NCBI GenBank assembly: GCA_017505635.1
Contig: JAFVOU010000031.1
Location: 1-64,000, forward strand
DNA length: 64,000 bases
Direction of reading: 5' to 3'
Origin: Oscillospiraceae bacterium
GTDB lineage: Bacteria; Bacillota; Clostridia; Oscillospirales; Ruminococcaceae
The notes below the pieces were generated by a model. That model saw nothing but the letters and a program-made list of their open reading frames with translations. It searched no databases and was not told the origin of the DNA. Every line of letters starts with the position of its first letter. Position 1 is the stretch's first letter. Position numbers and translations under genes: made by a program. Below are positions 42,038 to 50,985 of the stretch, piece by piece.

Positions 42038-43465
42038 ATGGAAAACAAAACACTGACAGTTGAGCAGCTGCTTGGCGAAAAAGCCCTGCAGCAGTACAGC
42101 GATATTTTCCCTGTGCTCGCCCTTGTTTTTTACGATGCAGTCAACCGCTGGCCAAAGACCAGAAGTTTTGATATGCTTTTCAGCTATGACGAAGAGGATA
42201 TGGACCTGCCGGAGGGCATTATGCGCAAAATTTTTGCACCTCTGCACCGCAGGGAACTTGCAAACCGCAGAAAAGCTGCAGAAAAACTTTCCGACAAAGA
42301 GGCGGTTATGTTAAGCCACACCTTTGTGCACAATCTGCGCTACACAAAAACCCTTGCGGAAATAAAAAAATGCTGTGATGTGACACATTTTCTGTCCGAG
42401 TGCGACACAAGAATTATCGTCAACCGCAAAGGTGTAAAATTTATCCCTTCCAGCTACACAGTCAAGCCTGTTATGTGGCAGGGCAGTATAAGCGGCGCAA
42501 AGCTTAAAGAACTTATTGTTGCTGTGGAAAGATATTTCCTTGACCTTATGGCAAAGGGAGCAAACTGCGAAAGCGATTTTGCAAAAACACAGCAGCTTTT
42601 TGATGCTTTGCAGTCCGAGTACAACAGCCGCATCGTCAAGCTTACCGAAACACTCAAAAACCACAAAATCACAAAATACATCACCATAAACCAGTACAAT
42701 CTGCGGGATGTTATGATTATCACCGCACTGCGCAGACTGGGTGTGGAAACAAGACAGATGGAACATCACTCCTCCCAGTGTATGTACCCTGCCGACCAGC
42801 AGCTGCCAATCCACCGCTTTGCATATACCGACAGCTTCTGCTGCTGGAGCGAAAGCGATTTGCATTTTCACAAAAGCTATATGGCTTATCAGCCTGTGTT
42901 CGGGCAGGACATCAGCCTGTGCGCTGTGGGCAACCCCGAAACAAGCTTTGAAAATGCAAAGGCAGAATACGAAAAATATCCTACAAAAGACCGCATTGTA
43001 TATATGATGAGTGCTATCATCAACGAAAAGGACGAAGCCCTTGTACAAAGCGACTTTGAAATGCAGCAGAAAATTTTCAGCCAGCTTGCAAAACTTGGCG
43101 AAAAAAGCGGATACGAGGTGCTTGTGCGCTTTCCGCCTGCAATCAACCCAAGAATGCAAAGCCTTTGCGCACCTGTTGCAGAAAAACTGGGCCTTAAAAT
43201 TTCTCAAAGCAGCAATGCAAGTTTAATGGAGGATATGTGCACCAGCCGTGTTATGTTCGGCACTGTGTCCAGTGTTATGTCCACCGCTGTTATTATGGGG
43301 CGCAAGGTTTACCGCATAAGCGATGTCAAACCGCTGTTTACCGAAAAGGAAATAACCGAGGTCACCACCGACGGTATAGCTGACATAAACTGCGATGACT
43401 GGGCATCTTACCCTCTTGCTCTGGAAAAAAACCGTTTTATCGATTATAATCTGCTGTTAAAATAA
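42038..43465 (+). CDS. Unrecognised GT-B-like protein of the glycan locus
   Basis: 475 aa from ATG 42038 with a strong AAAGGAGGAG site. I do not recognise a named family. The N-terminal half is mostly helical and charged. The C-terminal half looks like a GT-B domain: KYITINQYNLRDVMIITALR, RFAYTDSFCCWSESDLHFHK, an alternate R-F-P-P-A-I-N-P-R stretch where the paralogues have RAHP, and MFGTVSSVMSTAVIMGRKVY in the position of their WTSTSAAE motif. Cys-rich (FCCWSE). A sugar or sugar-acid transferase is the best guess from context. Confidence 0.7.
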   Translation: MENKTLTVEQLLGEKALQQYSDIFPVLALVFYDAVNRWPKTRSFDMLFSYDEEDMDLPEGIMRKIFAPLHRRELANRRKAAEKLSDKEAVMLSHTFVHNLRYTKTLAEIKKCCDVTHFLSECDTRIIVNRKGVKFIPSSYTVKPVMWQGSISGAKLKELIVAVERYFLDLMAKGANCESDFAKTQQLFDALQSEYNSRIVKLTETLKNHKITKYITINQYNLRDVMIITALRRLGVETRQMEHHSSQCMYPADQQLPIHRFAYTDSFCCWSESDLHFHKSYMAYQPVFGQDISLCAVGNPETSFENAKAEYEKYPTKDRIVYMMSAIINEKDEALVQSDFEMQQKIFSQLAKLGEKSGYEVLVRFPPAINPRMQSLCAPVAEKLGLKISQSSNASLMEDMCTSRVMFGTVSSVMSTAVIMGRKVYRISDVKPLFTEKEITEVTTDGIADINCDDWASYPLALEKNRFIDYNLLLK

Positions 43466-43573
43466 TTGTATTTATACAGCTGTTTATGATAATATAAATT
43501 AATGGGACCGTTGTTCCGTTATCATCAATTTGTTTAAACAATCAACTTTATATATAAGAAAGGATTTAAAAAT

Positions 43574-44449
43574 ATGAGCACATATAACAAACCTTTTGTA
43601 ATTGCCGAAATCGGCTGCAACCATATGGGTCAGATGGAAATTGCCCGGGACCTTATCCGCACAGCTGCACACTTCTGCAAAGCTGACGCTGTTAAATTTC
43701 AGAAACGCTGCAACAGAGAACTCCTGACACCGGAACAGTACAACGCACCACATCCAAACCCAGTTAACAGCTATGGCGACACATACGGCGCACACCGCGA
43801 ATTTCTTGAATTTACAGCAGACCAGCACCGTCAGCTTAAAGAATGGTGTGACGAAGCAGGCATTGAATATTCCACATCTGTATGGGACCTTACATCTGCT
43901 AAAGAAATTGCACCGCTCAACCCAAGATTTATCAAAATTCCTTCCGCCTGCAACAACCACTTTACAATGCTTCAGTGGCTTTGCGACAACTACGGCGGCG
44001 AAATTCAGCTTTCCCTTGGTATGACAACACACGCAGAAGAAGAACAGATTGTTGACCTGTTTGTTAAAAACGGCAGAAACAAAGACCTTGTTCTCTACGA
44101 CTGCACAAGCGGCTACCCTGTTCCATACGAAGATATCTGCCTTATGGAACTCAAACGCCTTAAAGAAAAATTCGGCGACACAGTAAAACAGATTGGTTTC
44201 TCCGGTCACCACATCGGCCACGCAGTTGACATTGCTGCATACACACTTGGTGCAGAAGTTATCGAACGTCACTACACACTTGACCGCACATGGAAAGGCA
44301 CAGACCACGCAGCAAGCCTTGAACCGGAAGATTTCCGTCTGCTGGTTAAAAACCTTAACGACACACACAAAGCTCTCAGCTACAAATCCTGCGAAATTCT
44401 TCCAATCGAACAGGTACAGAGAGACAAACTCAAATACAGAGGCAAATAA
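43574..44449 (+). CDS. Short NeuB-family synthase without SAF domain
   Basis: 291 aa. The barrel is complete: FVIAEIGCNHMGQMEIARDL, ADAVKFQKRCNRELL, STSVWDLTSAKEIA, IKIPSACNNHFTMLQWL, IGFSGHHIGHAVDIAAYTLG and IERHYTLDRTWKGTDHAASL. The SAF domain, which in NeuB reaches over to contact the N-acetyl group of ManNAc in the partner subunit, is absent. That would suit a substrate without an N-acetyl group such as mannose-6-phosphate. It is followed by the synthetase-phosphatase gene at 44551 and forms module B. Confidence 0.9.
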   Translation: MSTYNKPFVIAEIGCNHMGQMEIARDLIRTAAHFCKADAVKFQKRCNRELLTPEQYNAPHPNPVNSYGDTYGAHREFLEFTADQHRQLKEWCDEAGIEYSTSVWDLTSAKEIAPLNPRFIKIPSACNNHFTMLQWLCDNYGGEIQLSLGMTTHAEEEQIVDLFVKNGRNKDLVLYDCTSGYPVPYEDICLMELKRLKEKFGDTVKQIGFSGHHIGHAVDIAAYTLGAEVIERHYTLDRTWKGTDHAASLEPEDFRLLVKNLNDTHKALSYKSCEILPIEQVQRDKLKYRGK

Positions 44450-44460
44450 TCCGTATTTTC

Positions 44461-44494
44461 TATCAGCAGTGGCAAAAACACGTCACTGCTGATA
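44461..44494 (+). other. Intergenic hairpin in module B
   Basis: TATCAGCAGTG pairs with CACTGCTGATA around a 12-nt loop; no T run, so it is not a typical terminator. It may stabilise or separate transcripts. Confidence 0.5.
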
Positions 44495-44550
44495 TGTCAT
44501 ATCTAAAGCAAATCAAAATAAAGTATATTTCTTAAAAAGGAAACTGTACA

Positions 44551-45729
44551 ATGGACAAATATGTTGTTTTTATTCCTGTAAGAGGGGGCAGCAAATCCAT
44601 TCCTCTTAAAAATATCCGCAAAATCAACGGCAGACCGCTGGTTTACTGGACACTTGATGCAGCAGTAAACTGCCCGAAGGTTGACCGCGTTTACCTTTGC
44701 ACCGACAGTGCAGCTATCAGGGAAAAGGTGGCTGAATATATCGCAGAAAACAGCTGCGGCGAAAAACTGCTTTGCATCGACCGCCCTGCCGAAACTGCAA
44801 CCGACACAGCAAGCACCGAAAGTGCTATGATTTACTTCGCAAATACATACACCGACTTTGAACAGCTTATCCTTGTGCAGGCAACAAGCCCGCTGCTTAC
44901 CGCAGATGACCTTACAGCCGCAATCACAAGCTTTGAAGAAAACGGTTATGATTCTTTGCTTAGCGTTGTGCGACAGAAACGTTTTAACTGGATGGAAAAG
45001 GACGGCGAATTTGTGCCAACCAACTACGATTTCCGCGCCCGTCCGCGCCGTCAGGAATTTGACGGTTACCTTGTGGAAAACGGCGCATTCTACATCAACA
45101 GCCGCGAAAACTTTCTGCGGGACGAATGCCGTTTAAGCGGCAAGGTTGGCGTGCACGAAATGGCGGAAGAAACCTACTTTGAAATTGACGAACCAAGCGA
45201 CTGGATTGTTATTGAACATCTGCTTAAAAAACAGAGCGCAAAAAAAGAAGACCGCCGCCTTGCAAAAATAAAAATGCTGCTTACCGACTGCGACGGCTGT
45301 CTGACCGACGGCGGTATGTACTACAGCGAAAATGGCGACGAACTTAAAAAGTTCAACACAAAAGACGGTATGGGCGTTGCAATGCTGCGGGAAAACGGCA
45401 TAAAATTCGGCATTATAACAGGGGAAAAAATCGGCCTTGTACAGCGCCGTGCCCTTAAAGTAAAAGCAGACGAATGCCACATAGGCATCAGCAACAAAAT
45501 GGAAGTGCTGGACGACATCTGTGCAAGATACGGCCTTAAATACGACGAAATTGCCTATATCGGCGATGACCGCAACGATGCCGCTGTTATCGAAGCTGTT
45601 GGCTTTGGCTGCAGCGTGGCAGACGGTATGGCTGTGGCACAGAATGCCGCTGTTTACATCACAAAGGCAAAAGGCGGCGAAGGTGCAATACGCGAAGTTG
45701 CCGAACTTATTTTAGCAAATAAAAAATAA
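44551..45729 (+). CDS. CMP-nonulosonate synthetase fused to KdsC-type HAD phosphatase
   Basis: 392 aa. Residues 1 to about 230 are a NeuA-type cytidylyltransferase: FIPVRGGSKSIPLKNIRKIN, CTDSAAIRE, LVQATSPLLTADDL and GYLVENGAFYINSR. Residues about 238-392 are a HAD domain: LLTDCDGCLTDGG (nucleophile D246, D248), GIITGEKIGLV, and IAYIGDDRNDAAVIEAVG, close to KDO-8-P and KDN-9-P phosphatases. The fusion parallels vertebrate CMAS, where the HAD part has degenerated; here the catalytic Asp residues are intact. It should dephosphorylate a nine-carbon acid phosphate and then activate it with CTP. Confidence 0.9.
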   Translation: MDKYVVFIPVRGGSKSIPLKNIRKINGRPLVYWTLDAAVNCPKVDRVYLCTDSAAIREKVAEYIAENSCGEKLLCIDRPAETATDTASTESAMIYFANTYTDFEQLILVQATSPLLTADDLTAAITSFEENGYDSLLSVVRQKRFNWMEKDGEFVPTNYDFRARPRRQEFDGYLVENGAFYINSRENFLRDECRLSGKVGVHEMAEETYFEIDEPSDWIVIEHLLKKQSAKKEDRRLAKIKMLLTDCDGCLTDGGMYYSENGDELKKFNTKDGMGVAMLRENGIKFGIITGEKIGLVQRRALKVKADECHIGISNKMEVLDDICARYGLKYDEIAYIGDDRNDAAVIEAVGFGCSVADGMAVAQNAAVYITKAKGGEGAIREVAELILANKK

Positions 45730-45740
45730 GGAGTTTTTCT

Positions 45741-46487
45741 ATGAAAAACTATGTTATTACAAACGAAGTATCCTTGTACCAGGCTTTGCAGCAGATGAAT
45801 GACCGCAAGGTTAAATTTCTTGTGGTTACAGACAGCGAAAACAAGGTTATCGGCACACTGACAGACGGCGATATCCGCCGCAGTATCCTTAAAAATCAGG
45901 ACCTTAACCGCAGCGTTGAGGACTGTGTGTGCAGAAATATCACATACCTTAAAGAAAGCGACGGTCTGCCCGAAGCTATCAGTGCCTTCCGTGATGAGCG
46001 CTTTGAGTTTCTGCCGGTAATGGACAGCGAAAATCATCTTATCAACATCATCACACGCCGCAATCTTCACGTTCTGCTGCTTAAAGATATTACCTTCAGC
46101 ACAGATTTTGATTTTTCCAGCCTTGATGACATTATCCTTGAACACGAAATTTTTGCACGCCCCTGGGGTTTTTACAAGACAACTGTTCTCAACGAGATGT
46201 TTCAGGGCAAGGTTATCTATGTTTCCCCTAATCAGAAGTTAAGTCTGCAGAGTCACCAGCGCAGAGAAGAATACTGGATGATTGTTAAAGGCGAAGGGCT
46301 TATCCAGCTGGGAGACAGCGTGCATCCTGTTCACCCTGGCAGCACATTCTTTATCCCAAAAGGCTGCCGCCACCGCATAAGCAACACCAGCAGCACCGAA
46401 ACTTTGATTTTTACCGAAGTTCAGCTTGGTGATTACTTTGGCGAAGACGATATCGAAAGATACGAAGATATTTATAACCGAGTATAA
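45741..46487 (+). CDS. CBS-pair protein with mannose-6-phosphate isomerase type II-like cupin
   Basis: 248 aa. Residues about 5-120 hold two CBS motifs (VTDSENKVIGTLTDGDIRRS and PVMDSENHLINIITRRNLHV). Residues about 135-240 form a cupin of the COG0662/ManC type: RPWGFYKTTV, SPNQKLSLQSHQRREEYWMI, GEGLIQLGDSVHPVHPGSTF and FIPKGCRHRISN. Such cupins bind metal and are found in phosphomannose isomerases and sugar-epimerases. The gene starts 11 bp after the synthetase-phosphatase stop, so it is one transcript. It could supply mannose-6-phosphate for the short synthase. The CBS pair may sense a nucleotide. Confidence 0.85.
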   Translation: MKNYVITNEVSLYQALQQMNDRKVKFLVVTDSENKVIGTLTDGDIRRSILKNQDLNRSVEDCVCRNITYLKESDGLPEAISAFRDERFEFLPVMDSENHLINIITRRNLHVLLLKDITFSTDFDFSSLDDIILEHEIFARPWGFYKTTVLNEMFQGKVIYVSPNQKLSLQSHQRREEYWMIVKGEGLIQLGDSVHPVHPGSTFFIPKGCRHRISNTSSTETLIFTEVQLGDYFGEDDIERYEDIYNRV

Positions 46488-46494
46488 TAAATTT

Positions 46495-46537
46495 TGTCAT
46501 TCTGAGCAGTTTAACTGCACTCAGAATGACATTTTTT
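46495..46537 (+). terminator. Terminator at the end of module B (GTCATTC family)
   Basis: 11-bp stem GTCATTCTGAG / CTCAGAATGAC (46496-46506, 46520-46530) followed by ATTTTTT. It marks the end of the glycan transcription unit. Confidence 0.9.
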
Positions 46538-46660
46538 ATATATCAGCAGCTTTTAGATACCCTTTTTGTTTGTTCCATCGTCTTTTTATTGACTATATAT
46601 TTTTAAAGGAATATAATTATATATCAGTGAAAAATATTACAGACATCTGCGGAGGTATAT

Positions 46661-47287
46661 ATGAAAAAAGTTCTTATGATAAACGGCAGCCCTCACCAGT
46701 TTGGCTGCACATACACAGCACTTAAAGAAGTAAGCGACAAGCTTAATACCCACGGCATTGAAACCGATTTTTTATACCTTGGCAAGGATGCAATACACGG
46801 CTGCACAGCCTGCGGCAGCTGCTACAAAACAGGCAGCTGTGTGTTTGATGACAAGGTTAACGAAACTTTGGAAAGCCTTGAAAACTATGACGGCGTGGTT
46901 ATCGGCAGCCCTGTATACTATGCAGGTCCAAACGGCAGTCTGTGTGCATTTCTGGACAGACTGTTCTATGCAAGCCGCGGCCGCTTTGCAAACAAGTTTG
47001 CCGCTGCTGTTACAAGCTGCAGACGTATGGGCAACACAGCAGCCCTTGACAGACTCAACAAATATTTTTCCATCAGCAAAATGCACATTGTAGGCAGCCA
47101 GTACTGGAACGGTGTTCACGGCAACACACCTGAAGAAGTTAAGCAGGACCTTGAAGGTATGCAGATAATGCGCACACTTGGCGAAAATATGGCATGGCTT
47201 ATAAAATCCAAGGAAGCAGCACAGCATCACGGCGTGCCCGACCCTATGTATGCCGAAAAGCGCGTTGGCACAAACTTTATAAGATAA
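46661..47287 (+). CDS. Flavodoxin-family NAD(P)H:FMN oxidoreductase
   Basis: 208 aa. The N terminus MKKVLMINGSPHQFGCTYTA is the FMN phosphate-binding loop, and VIGSPVYYAGPNGSLCAFLD contacts the isoalloxazine ring. A Cys cluster (CTACGSCYKTGSC, about 46-58) resembles the metal- or disulfide-forming pattern in iron-sulfur flavoproteins but is incomplete for a 4Fe-4S site. The MATE gene begins 18 bp downstream, suggesting an operon, perhaps for redox stress or quinone detoxification. Confidence 0.88.
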   Translation: MKKVLMINGSPHQFGCTYTALKEVSDKLNTHGIETDFLYLGKDAIHGCTACGSCYKTGSCVFDDKVNETLESLENYDGVVIGSPVYYAGPNGSLCAFLDRLFYASRGRFANKFAAAVTSCRRMGNTAALDRLNKYFSISKMHIVGSQYWNGVHGNTPEEVKQDLEGMQIMRTLGENMAWLIKSKEAAQHHGVPDPMYAEKRVGTNFIR

Positions 47288-47304
47288 TTTTAAAAGGAGA
47301 AAAA

Positions 47305-48663
47305 ATGTCCAGATTTGGTAAAGACTTATCCGAAGGCAGCGTTTCCAAGCAGCTTATCAGCTTTTCGGTGCCTTTTTTGATTTCCAACCTTGTACAGAGT
47401 CTGTACAGCGTTGCAGATATGCTTATTGTTGGTAACTTCAGCGGCACAGCCGCAGTTTCCGGTGTTAACATCGGCAGCCAGATTACCCACGTTTTAACAA
47501 TGCTTGTTCTCGGTTTCTGCACCGGCGGCACAATTATGGTTTCGCAGTATATGGGCGCCCGTGACGAAGACGGCGTAAAGGAAACCATTTCCACCCTTAT
47601 CACAGCTTTGCTGGTGGGCGGCCTTGCAATTACCGTTATTATGTTTATCCTTATCGACCCGTCCCTGCGTCTGCTGGAAACACCTGCCGAAAGCTATGGC
47701 GAGGCAAAGGATTATCTTACAATCACAATTTTAGGCATTCTGTTTATATTTGCCTACAACGCGTTTTCTGCCATTCTGCGCGGTATGGGCGACAGCAAAA
47801 GACCATTCTACTTTGTTTCCATCTCCTGCGTGACAAACATTGTCCTTGACCTTGTTCTTGTTGCAGGTATGGGCATGGGTGCAAAGGGTGCTGCTATTGC
47901 AACAGTGTTCTCTCAGGCAGTAAGCGTTGTGCTTTGTATCATCTACCTGCGCAGCCGTGACTTTGTGTTCGATTTCCGCATTTCTTCCTTTAAAATCAAC
48001 AAAGCATACCTTGCAAAAGTTCTTAAAATCGGTGCTCCTTCTGCAATTCAGAGCGGTGTTACCAGCATAAGCTTTATGTTTATCACCACCCTTGTAAACA
48101 TCACAGGCGGTGTAAACGCTTCTGCCGCTGTTGGCATTGTTGGCAAATTCAACAGCTTTGCAATTATGCCTGCAAGTGCAATGAGTGCTTCTGTTTCCAC
48201 AATGTGTGCACAGAACATCGGTGCTGACAAATGGGACCGTGCAATCAAAACCTGCAAAATCGGCACATCCATCGCGTGGGTTATCGGCGTGTGCATCTTT
48301 ACCGTTGCACAGCTTTTCCCCGGCCAGATTCTTGCTATGTTCGACCGCAACCCGGATATGATTGCATACGGCATTCAGTATATGCGCTCCTTCAGCTTTG
48401 ACTATATTCTTGTGCCGTTTGTATTCTGTGTAACAAGTCTGTTCACTGGGGCAGGCCACACAAGCTTTGCAATGCTCAGCAATATGATAAGTGCATTGTT
48501 CCTGCGCATTCCTGCAGCTTACATATTCTCCACAGTGTTTGGCCTTGGTGTGTTCGGCATCGGTCTTGGCGCACCTACAGCTTCTCTTGGCAGTGTTGTA
48601 ATTGTGCTTATCTATCTTGCAAGCGGCAGATGGAGAGTTAACAAGGTTATCAAAAGAGACTAA
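47305..48663 (+). CDS. MATE-family efflux transporter
   Basis: 452 aa from ATG 47305 (AAAAGGAGAA site); the frame is open far upstream inside the preceding gene but without a ribosome site. Twelve hydrophobic segments in two halves, with the MATE start SVSKQLISFSVPFLISNLVQ and the LFTGAGHTSFAMLSNMISAL segment in the second half. MATE proteins export cationic drugs or metabolites with Na+ or H+. It is probably co-transcribed with the flavodoxin gene. Confidence 0.93.
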   Translation: MSRFGKDLSEGSVSKQLISFSVPFLISNLVQSLYSVADMLIVGNFSGTAAVSGVNIGSQITHVLTMLVLGFCTGGTIMVSQYMGARDEDGVKETISTLITALLVGGLAITVIMFILIDPSLRLLETPAESYGEAKDYLTITILGILFIFAYNAFSAILRGMGDSKRPFYFVSISCVTNIVLDLVLVAGMGMGAKGAAIATVFSQAVSVVLCIIYLRSRDFVFDFRISSFKINKAYLAKVLKIGAPSAIQSGVTSISFMFITTLVNITGGVNASAAVGIVGKFNSFAIMPASAMSASVSTMCAQNIGADKWDRAIKTCKIGTSIAWVIGVCIFTVAQLFPGQILAMFDRNPDMIAYGIQYMRSFSFDYILVPFVFCVTSLFTGAGHTSFAMLSNMISALFLRIPAAYIFSTVFGLGVFGIGLGAPTASLGSVVIVLIYLASGRWRVNKVIKRD

Positions 48664-48680
48664 CCTTTAAATAAAAAAAC

Positions 48681-48715
48681 AAATGTCATTCTGAAAATTC
48701 AGAATGACATTTTTA
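48681..48715. terminator. Bidirectional terminator (GTCATTC family)
   Basis: AAATGTCATTCTGAA pairs with TTCAGAATGACATTT (48681-48710 region), between converging genes. Confidence 0.88.
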
Positions 48716-48728
48716 TTTTATAAACTGT

Positions 48729-49106
48729 TTAAATCTGTATCTCTTTCATAAACTCCTCTATGGGCATATCAAAAAGCTTTGCCAGTGCAAAAAGGTTGGA
48801 GGTGCTTGGCTCGGTTGTACCGTTTTCCCATTTTGACACAGCCTGACGGCTTACACCAAGCTGTTCTGCTATATATTCCTGTGTATACCCCTTTGCTTCC
48901 CTGTGGGATTTTATAACCTGACCAAGGGACTTTTTAATAACAGGATTGCCTTTTTTGTCGCTGTTAAGATATTTTAAAAGAGCTTTGATAAGCAGCACCG
49001 CAATAACAACTACAGCAGCATATCTTATCAGAACTGTAAACAAAATCAAAAATTCCGCTATGCCAATATGTCCAAACATACGCTTTGTCACCTCAAACAT
49101 ACTCAC
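48729..49106 (-). CDS. Membrane-anchored XRE protein with N-terminal helices
   Basis: 125 aa. The first half is hydrophobic (IAEFLILFTVLIRYA and VVVIAVLLIKALLKYL, about 16-48), the second half (about 60-120) an XRE helix-turn-helix (YTQEYIAEQLGVSRQAVSKW, then ENGTTEPST). The usual order in Clostridia is HTH first, membrane part last; here it is reversed. It could tether DNA-binding activity to the membrane. Target unknown. It stands alone, with the MBOAT gene divergent. Confidence 0.82.
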   Translation of the reverse strand: MSMFEVTKRMFGHIGIAEFLILFTVLIRYAAVVVIAVLLIKALLKYLNSDKKGNPVIKKSLGQVIKSHREAKGYTQEYIAEQLGVSRQAVSKWENGTTEPSTSNLFALAKLFDMPIEEFMKEIQI

Positions 49107-49216
49107 CGAGTATATCCTCCCTGCTTTTATTTTACTTTATTTTATCATATTTCATATTTCAGCACCAGCAACTATTGCGCAACTTTTGGTTGACACAGCC
49201 TTTCTGTGCCTTTTTA

Positions 49217-49245
49217 TTGTATTTGGCCATTATAAATGCTATAAT
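49217..49245 (+). promoter_or_regulatory. Promoter of the MBOAT gene
   Basis: TTGTAT (49217-49222), 17-bp spacer, TATAAT (49240-49245), 44 bp before the ATG. Confidence 0.65.
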
Positions 49246-49289
49246 AAAATGTAATGTATTTTTAACAATCAATTCAACGAGGTCAATCT

Positions 49290-50786
49290 ATGTTATTCAA
49301 CTCGGTTCCCTTTATGATATTTCTGCCAATTGCGGCGTTTGTATTTTATGTGATACCGCAGAAGCTGCAGAAAATATATCTGCTGGCAATAAGCTTTTAT
49401 GTTTACACCTGCTTTGATGTACGGGCAGTGCCTTTTATTGTCATTGCCATTCTGTCCAGCTTTTTTGCCGCAAAGGCAATAGACAGCCGTCAGGGCAAGG
49501 CACGAAAAACCGCCCTTATAGCCTGTGTTGTGGTCAATGTGGGCATGCTGTGCTTTTTTAAATACACAAACTTTGTGGCAGACAGCATTGTGGCTGTAGC
49601 AAACAGATTTGGCGCAGATATCACCTTTGGCGGTTTCAGCCTTATTGCCGTTACGGGTATAAGCTTTTTCACCTTCCAGAGTGTGGGTTATGTAGCTGAC
49701 GTTTACCGTGGCAAGCTGAAAGCAGAAGAAAACCTGCTTAACTACAGTTTGTTTATCGCATTTTTCCCACATGTGCTTGCAGGGCCAATCAGCCGCGGCG
49801 GCAGTCTTCTGCCACAGATGCAGCAGCCAAAGGCTTTTGACTACAATGGTGTAAAAACCGGTCTGCAGCTTATGGCACTGGGTTTTTTCAAAAAAATTGC
49901 AGTGGCGGATATGCTGGCAATGTTTATCGGTGCGGTGCACAACGACCTGACAAGCTATTCTTCCCTTATGCTTATCTTTACAGCCTTTGCCTATTCTGTT
50001 CAGCTTTACTGCGATTTTGCAGGCTACAGCGATATTGCAAGAGGCTGTGCAAAGGTGCTTGGCTTTGACATTATCGACAACTTCAACACACCTTATCTTT
50101 CCGCAAGTTTCAAGGAACTGTGGAGCCGCTGGCACATCTCCCTTTCCAGCTGGTTTGGCAGTTATGTATACATCTCCCTTGGTGGCAACCGCAAAGGCGA
50201 AATGCGCAAATATTTAAACCTTGCCATAGTATTTCTTTTAAGCGGCCTGTGGCACGGCAGTGCGTGGACATTCATTATATGGGGTGCACTCCACGCAGTT
50301 TACCGTGTTGGCGAAGAAATTTTCTGCAAAGGCAGAAACAAAGCCGACATATGCGAAACCAAAGGCATTTCTTACTGGCTTAAAACCGCGCTGGTGTTCT
50401 GCCTTACAACCTTTGCCTGGATATTCTTCCGCGCAAACACAGTTACCGATGCATTCTACTATGTGACACACCTTGCGGGCAATTTTTCACCTGCTGTATT
50501 TATCAGCGATTTGTTCCGCGCTGTCGGTCAGGGCTTTGACCTTACACCAATACTTATTTACGGCTACATTGCATTCTGTGCTTTTGCTGTGGCTGTTACC
50601 GTTGGTATGGATTTCTACCGTTACTTTGTGCTTAAAGGCGAATGTCTTACAAAAGCCTTTGCCACAATGAAATGGCCTGTGCGCTATATCTGCTACTATG
50701 CCCTTGTAGCGCTTATTATGGCAGGCTTTATTATGCAGAACGGCGGCTACGGCGCATCTGCAAGCTTTATCTACGCAAACTTTTAA
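49290..50786 (+). CDS. MBOAT-family O-acyltransferase (AlgI/DltB type)
   Basis: 498 aa multi-span membrane protein. It begins MLFNSVPFMIFLPIAAFVFY, as is usual in this family, and has VTGISFFTFQSVGYVADVYR, FFPHVLAGPISR, DFAGYSDIARG and the catalytic His region LLSGLWHGSAWTFIIWGALH (about 309-328). It transfers an acyl group, often acetyl, to an extracytoplasmic polysaccharide. The usual partner (SGNH/AlgJ-like protein) is not adjacent. It might acetylate the glycan made by the locus at 30-46 kb. Confidence 0.92.
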   Translation: MLFNSVPFMIFLPIAAFVFYVIPQKLQKIYLLAISFYVYTCFDVRAVPFIVIAILSSFFAAKAIDSRQGKARKTALIACVVVNVGMLCFFKYTNFVADSIVAVANRFGADITFGGFSLIAVTGISFFTFQSVGYVADVYRGKLKAEENLLNYSLFIAFFPHVLAGPISRGGSLLPQMQQPKAFDYNGVKTGLQLMALGFFKKIAVADMLAMFIGAVHNDLTSYSSLMLIFTAFAYSVQLYCDFAGYSDIARGCAKVLGFDIIDNFNTPYLSASFKELWSRWHISLSSWFGSYVYISLGGNRKGEMRKYLNLAIVFLLSGLWHGSAWTFIIWGALHAVYRVGEEIFCKGRNKADICETKGISYWLKTALVFCLTTFAWIFFRANTVTDAFYYVTHLAGNFSPAVFISDLFRAVGQGFDLTPILIYGYIAFCAFAVAVTVGMDFYRYFVLKGECLTKAFATMKWPVRYICYYALVALIMAGFIMQNGGYGASASFIYANF

Positions 50787-50800
50787 AATTCAATAATACC

Positions 50801-50918
50801 CAAACGTCATTCTGAGGAGTTTTGACTACGAAGAATCTCCCTGTCTGCACAGACAAGCGGCTGACGGAATTGCATCCGTATCGTGAGATTCTTCGCTTTT
50901 CTCAGAATGACTTGTTTT
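50801..50918. repeat. Nested-hairpin repeat (REP/MITE-like), also terminator
   Basis: Outer stem GTCATTCTGAG / CTCAGAATGAC (50806-50816, 50901-50911), second stem GAAGAATCTC / GAGATTCTTC (50830-50839, 50885-50894), small inner stem TGTCTG / CAGACA. Words GTCATTCTGAG and GAAGAATCTC in this order occur as dispersed palindromic repeats in many bacterial genomes. Ends with a T run at 50915-50920. Confidence 0.8.
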
Positions 50919-50985
50919 TTTGCACATATTTAAAATCACAATTTTTCTGCACTCAAAATATACTATACAAAAAGAAGGTGATATT

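Noticed and set aside
50787..50985. TPP riboswitch for the NMT1/THI5-like importer
   Set aside because: The CTGAGG word is part of the GTCATTCTGAG repeat stem; the other conserved TPP elements are missing.
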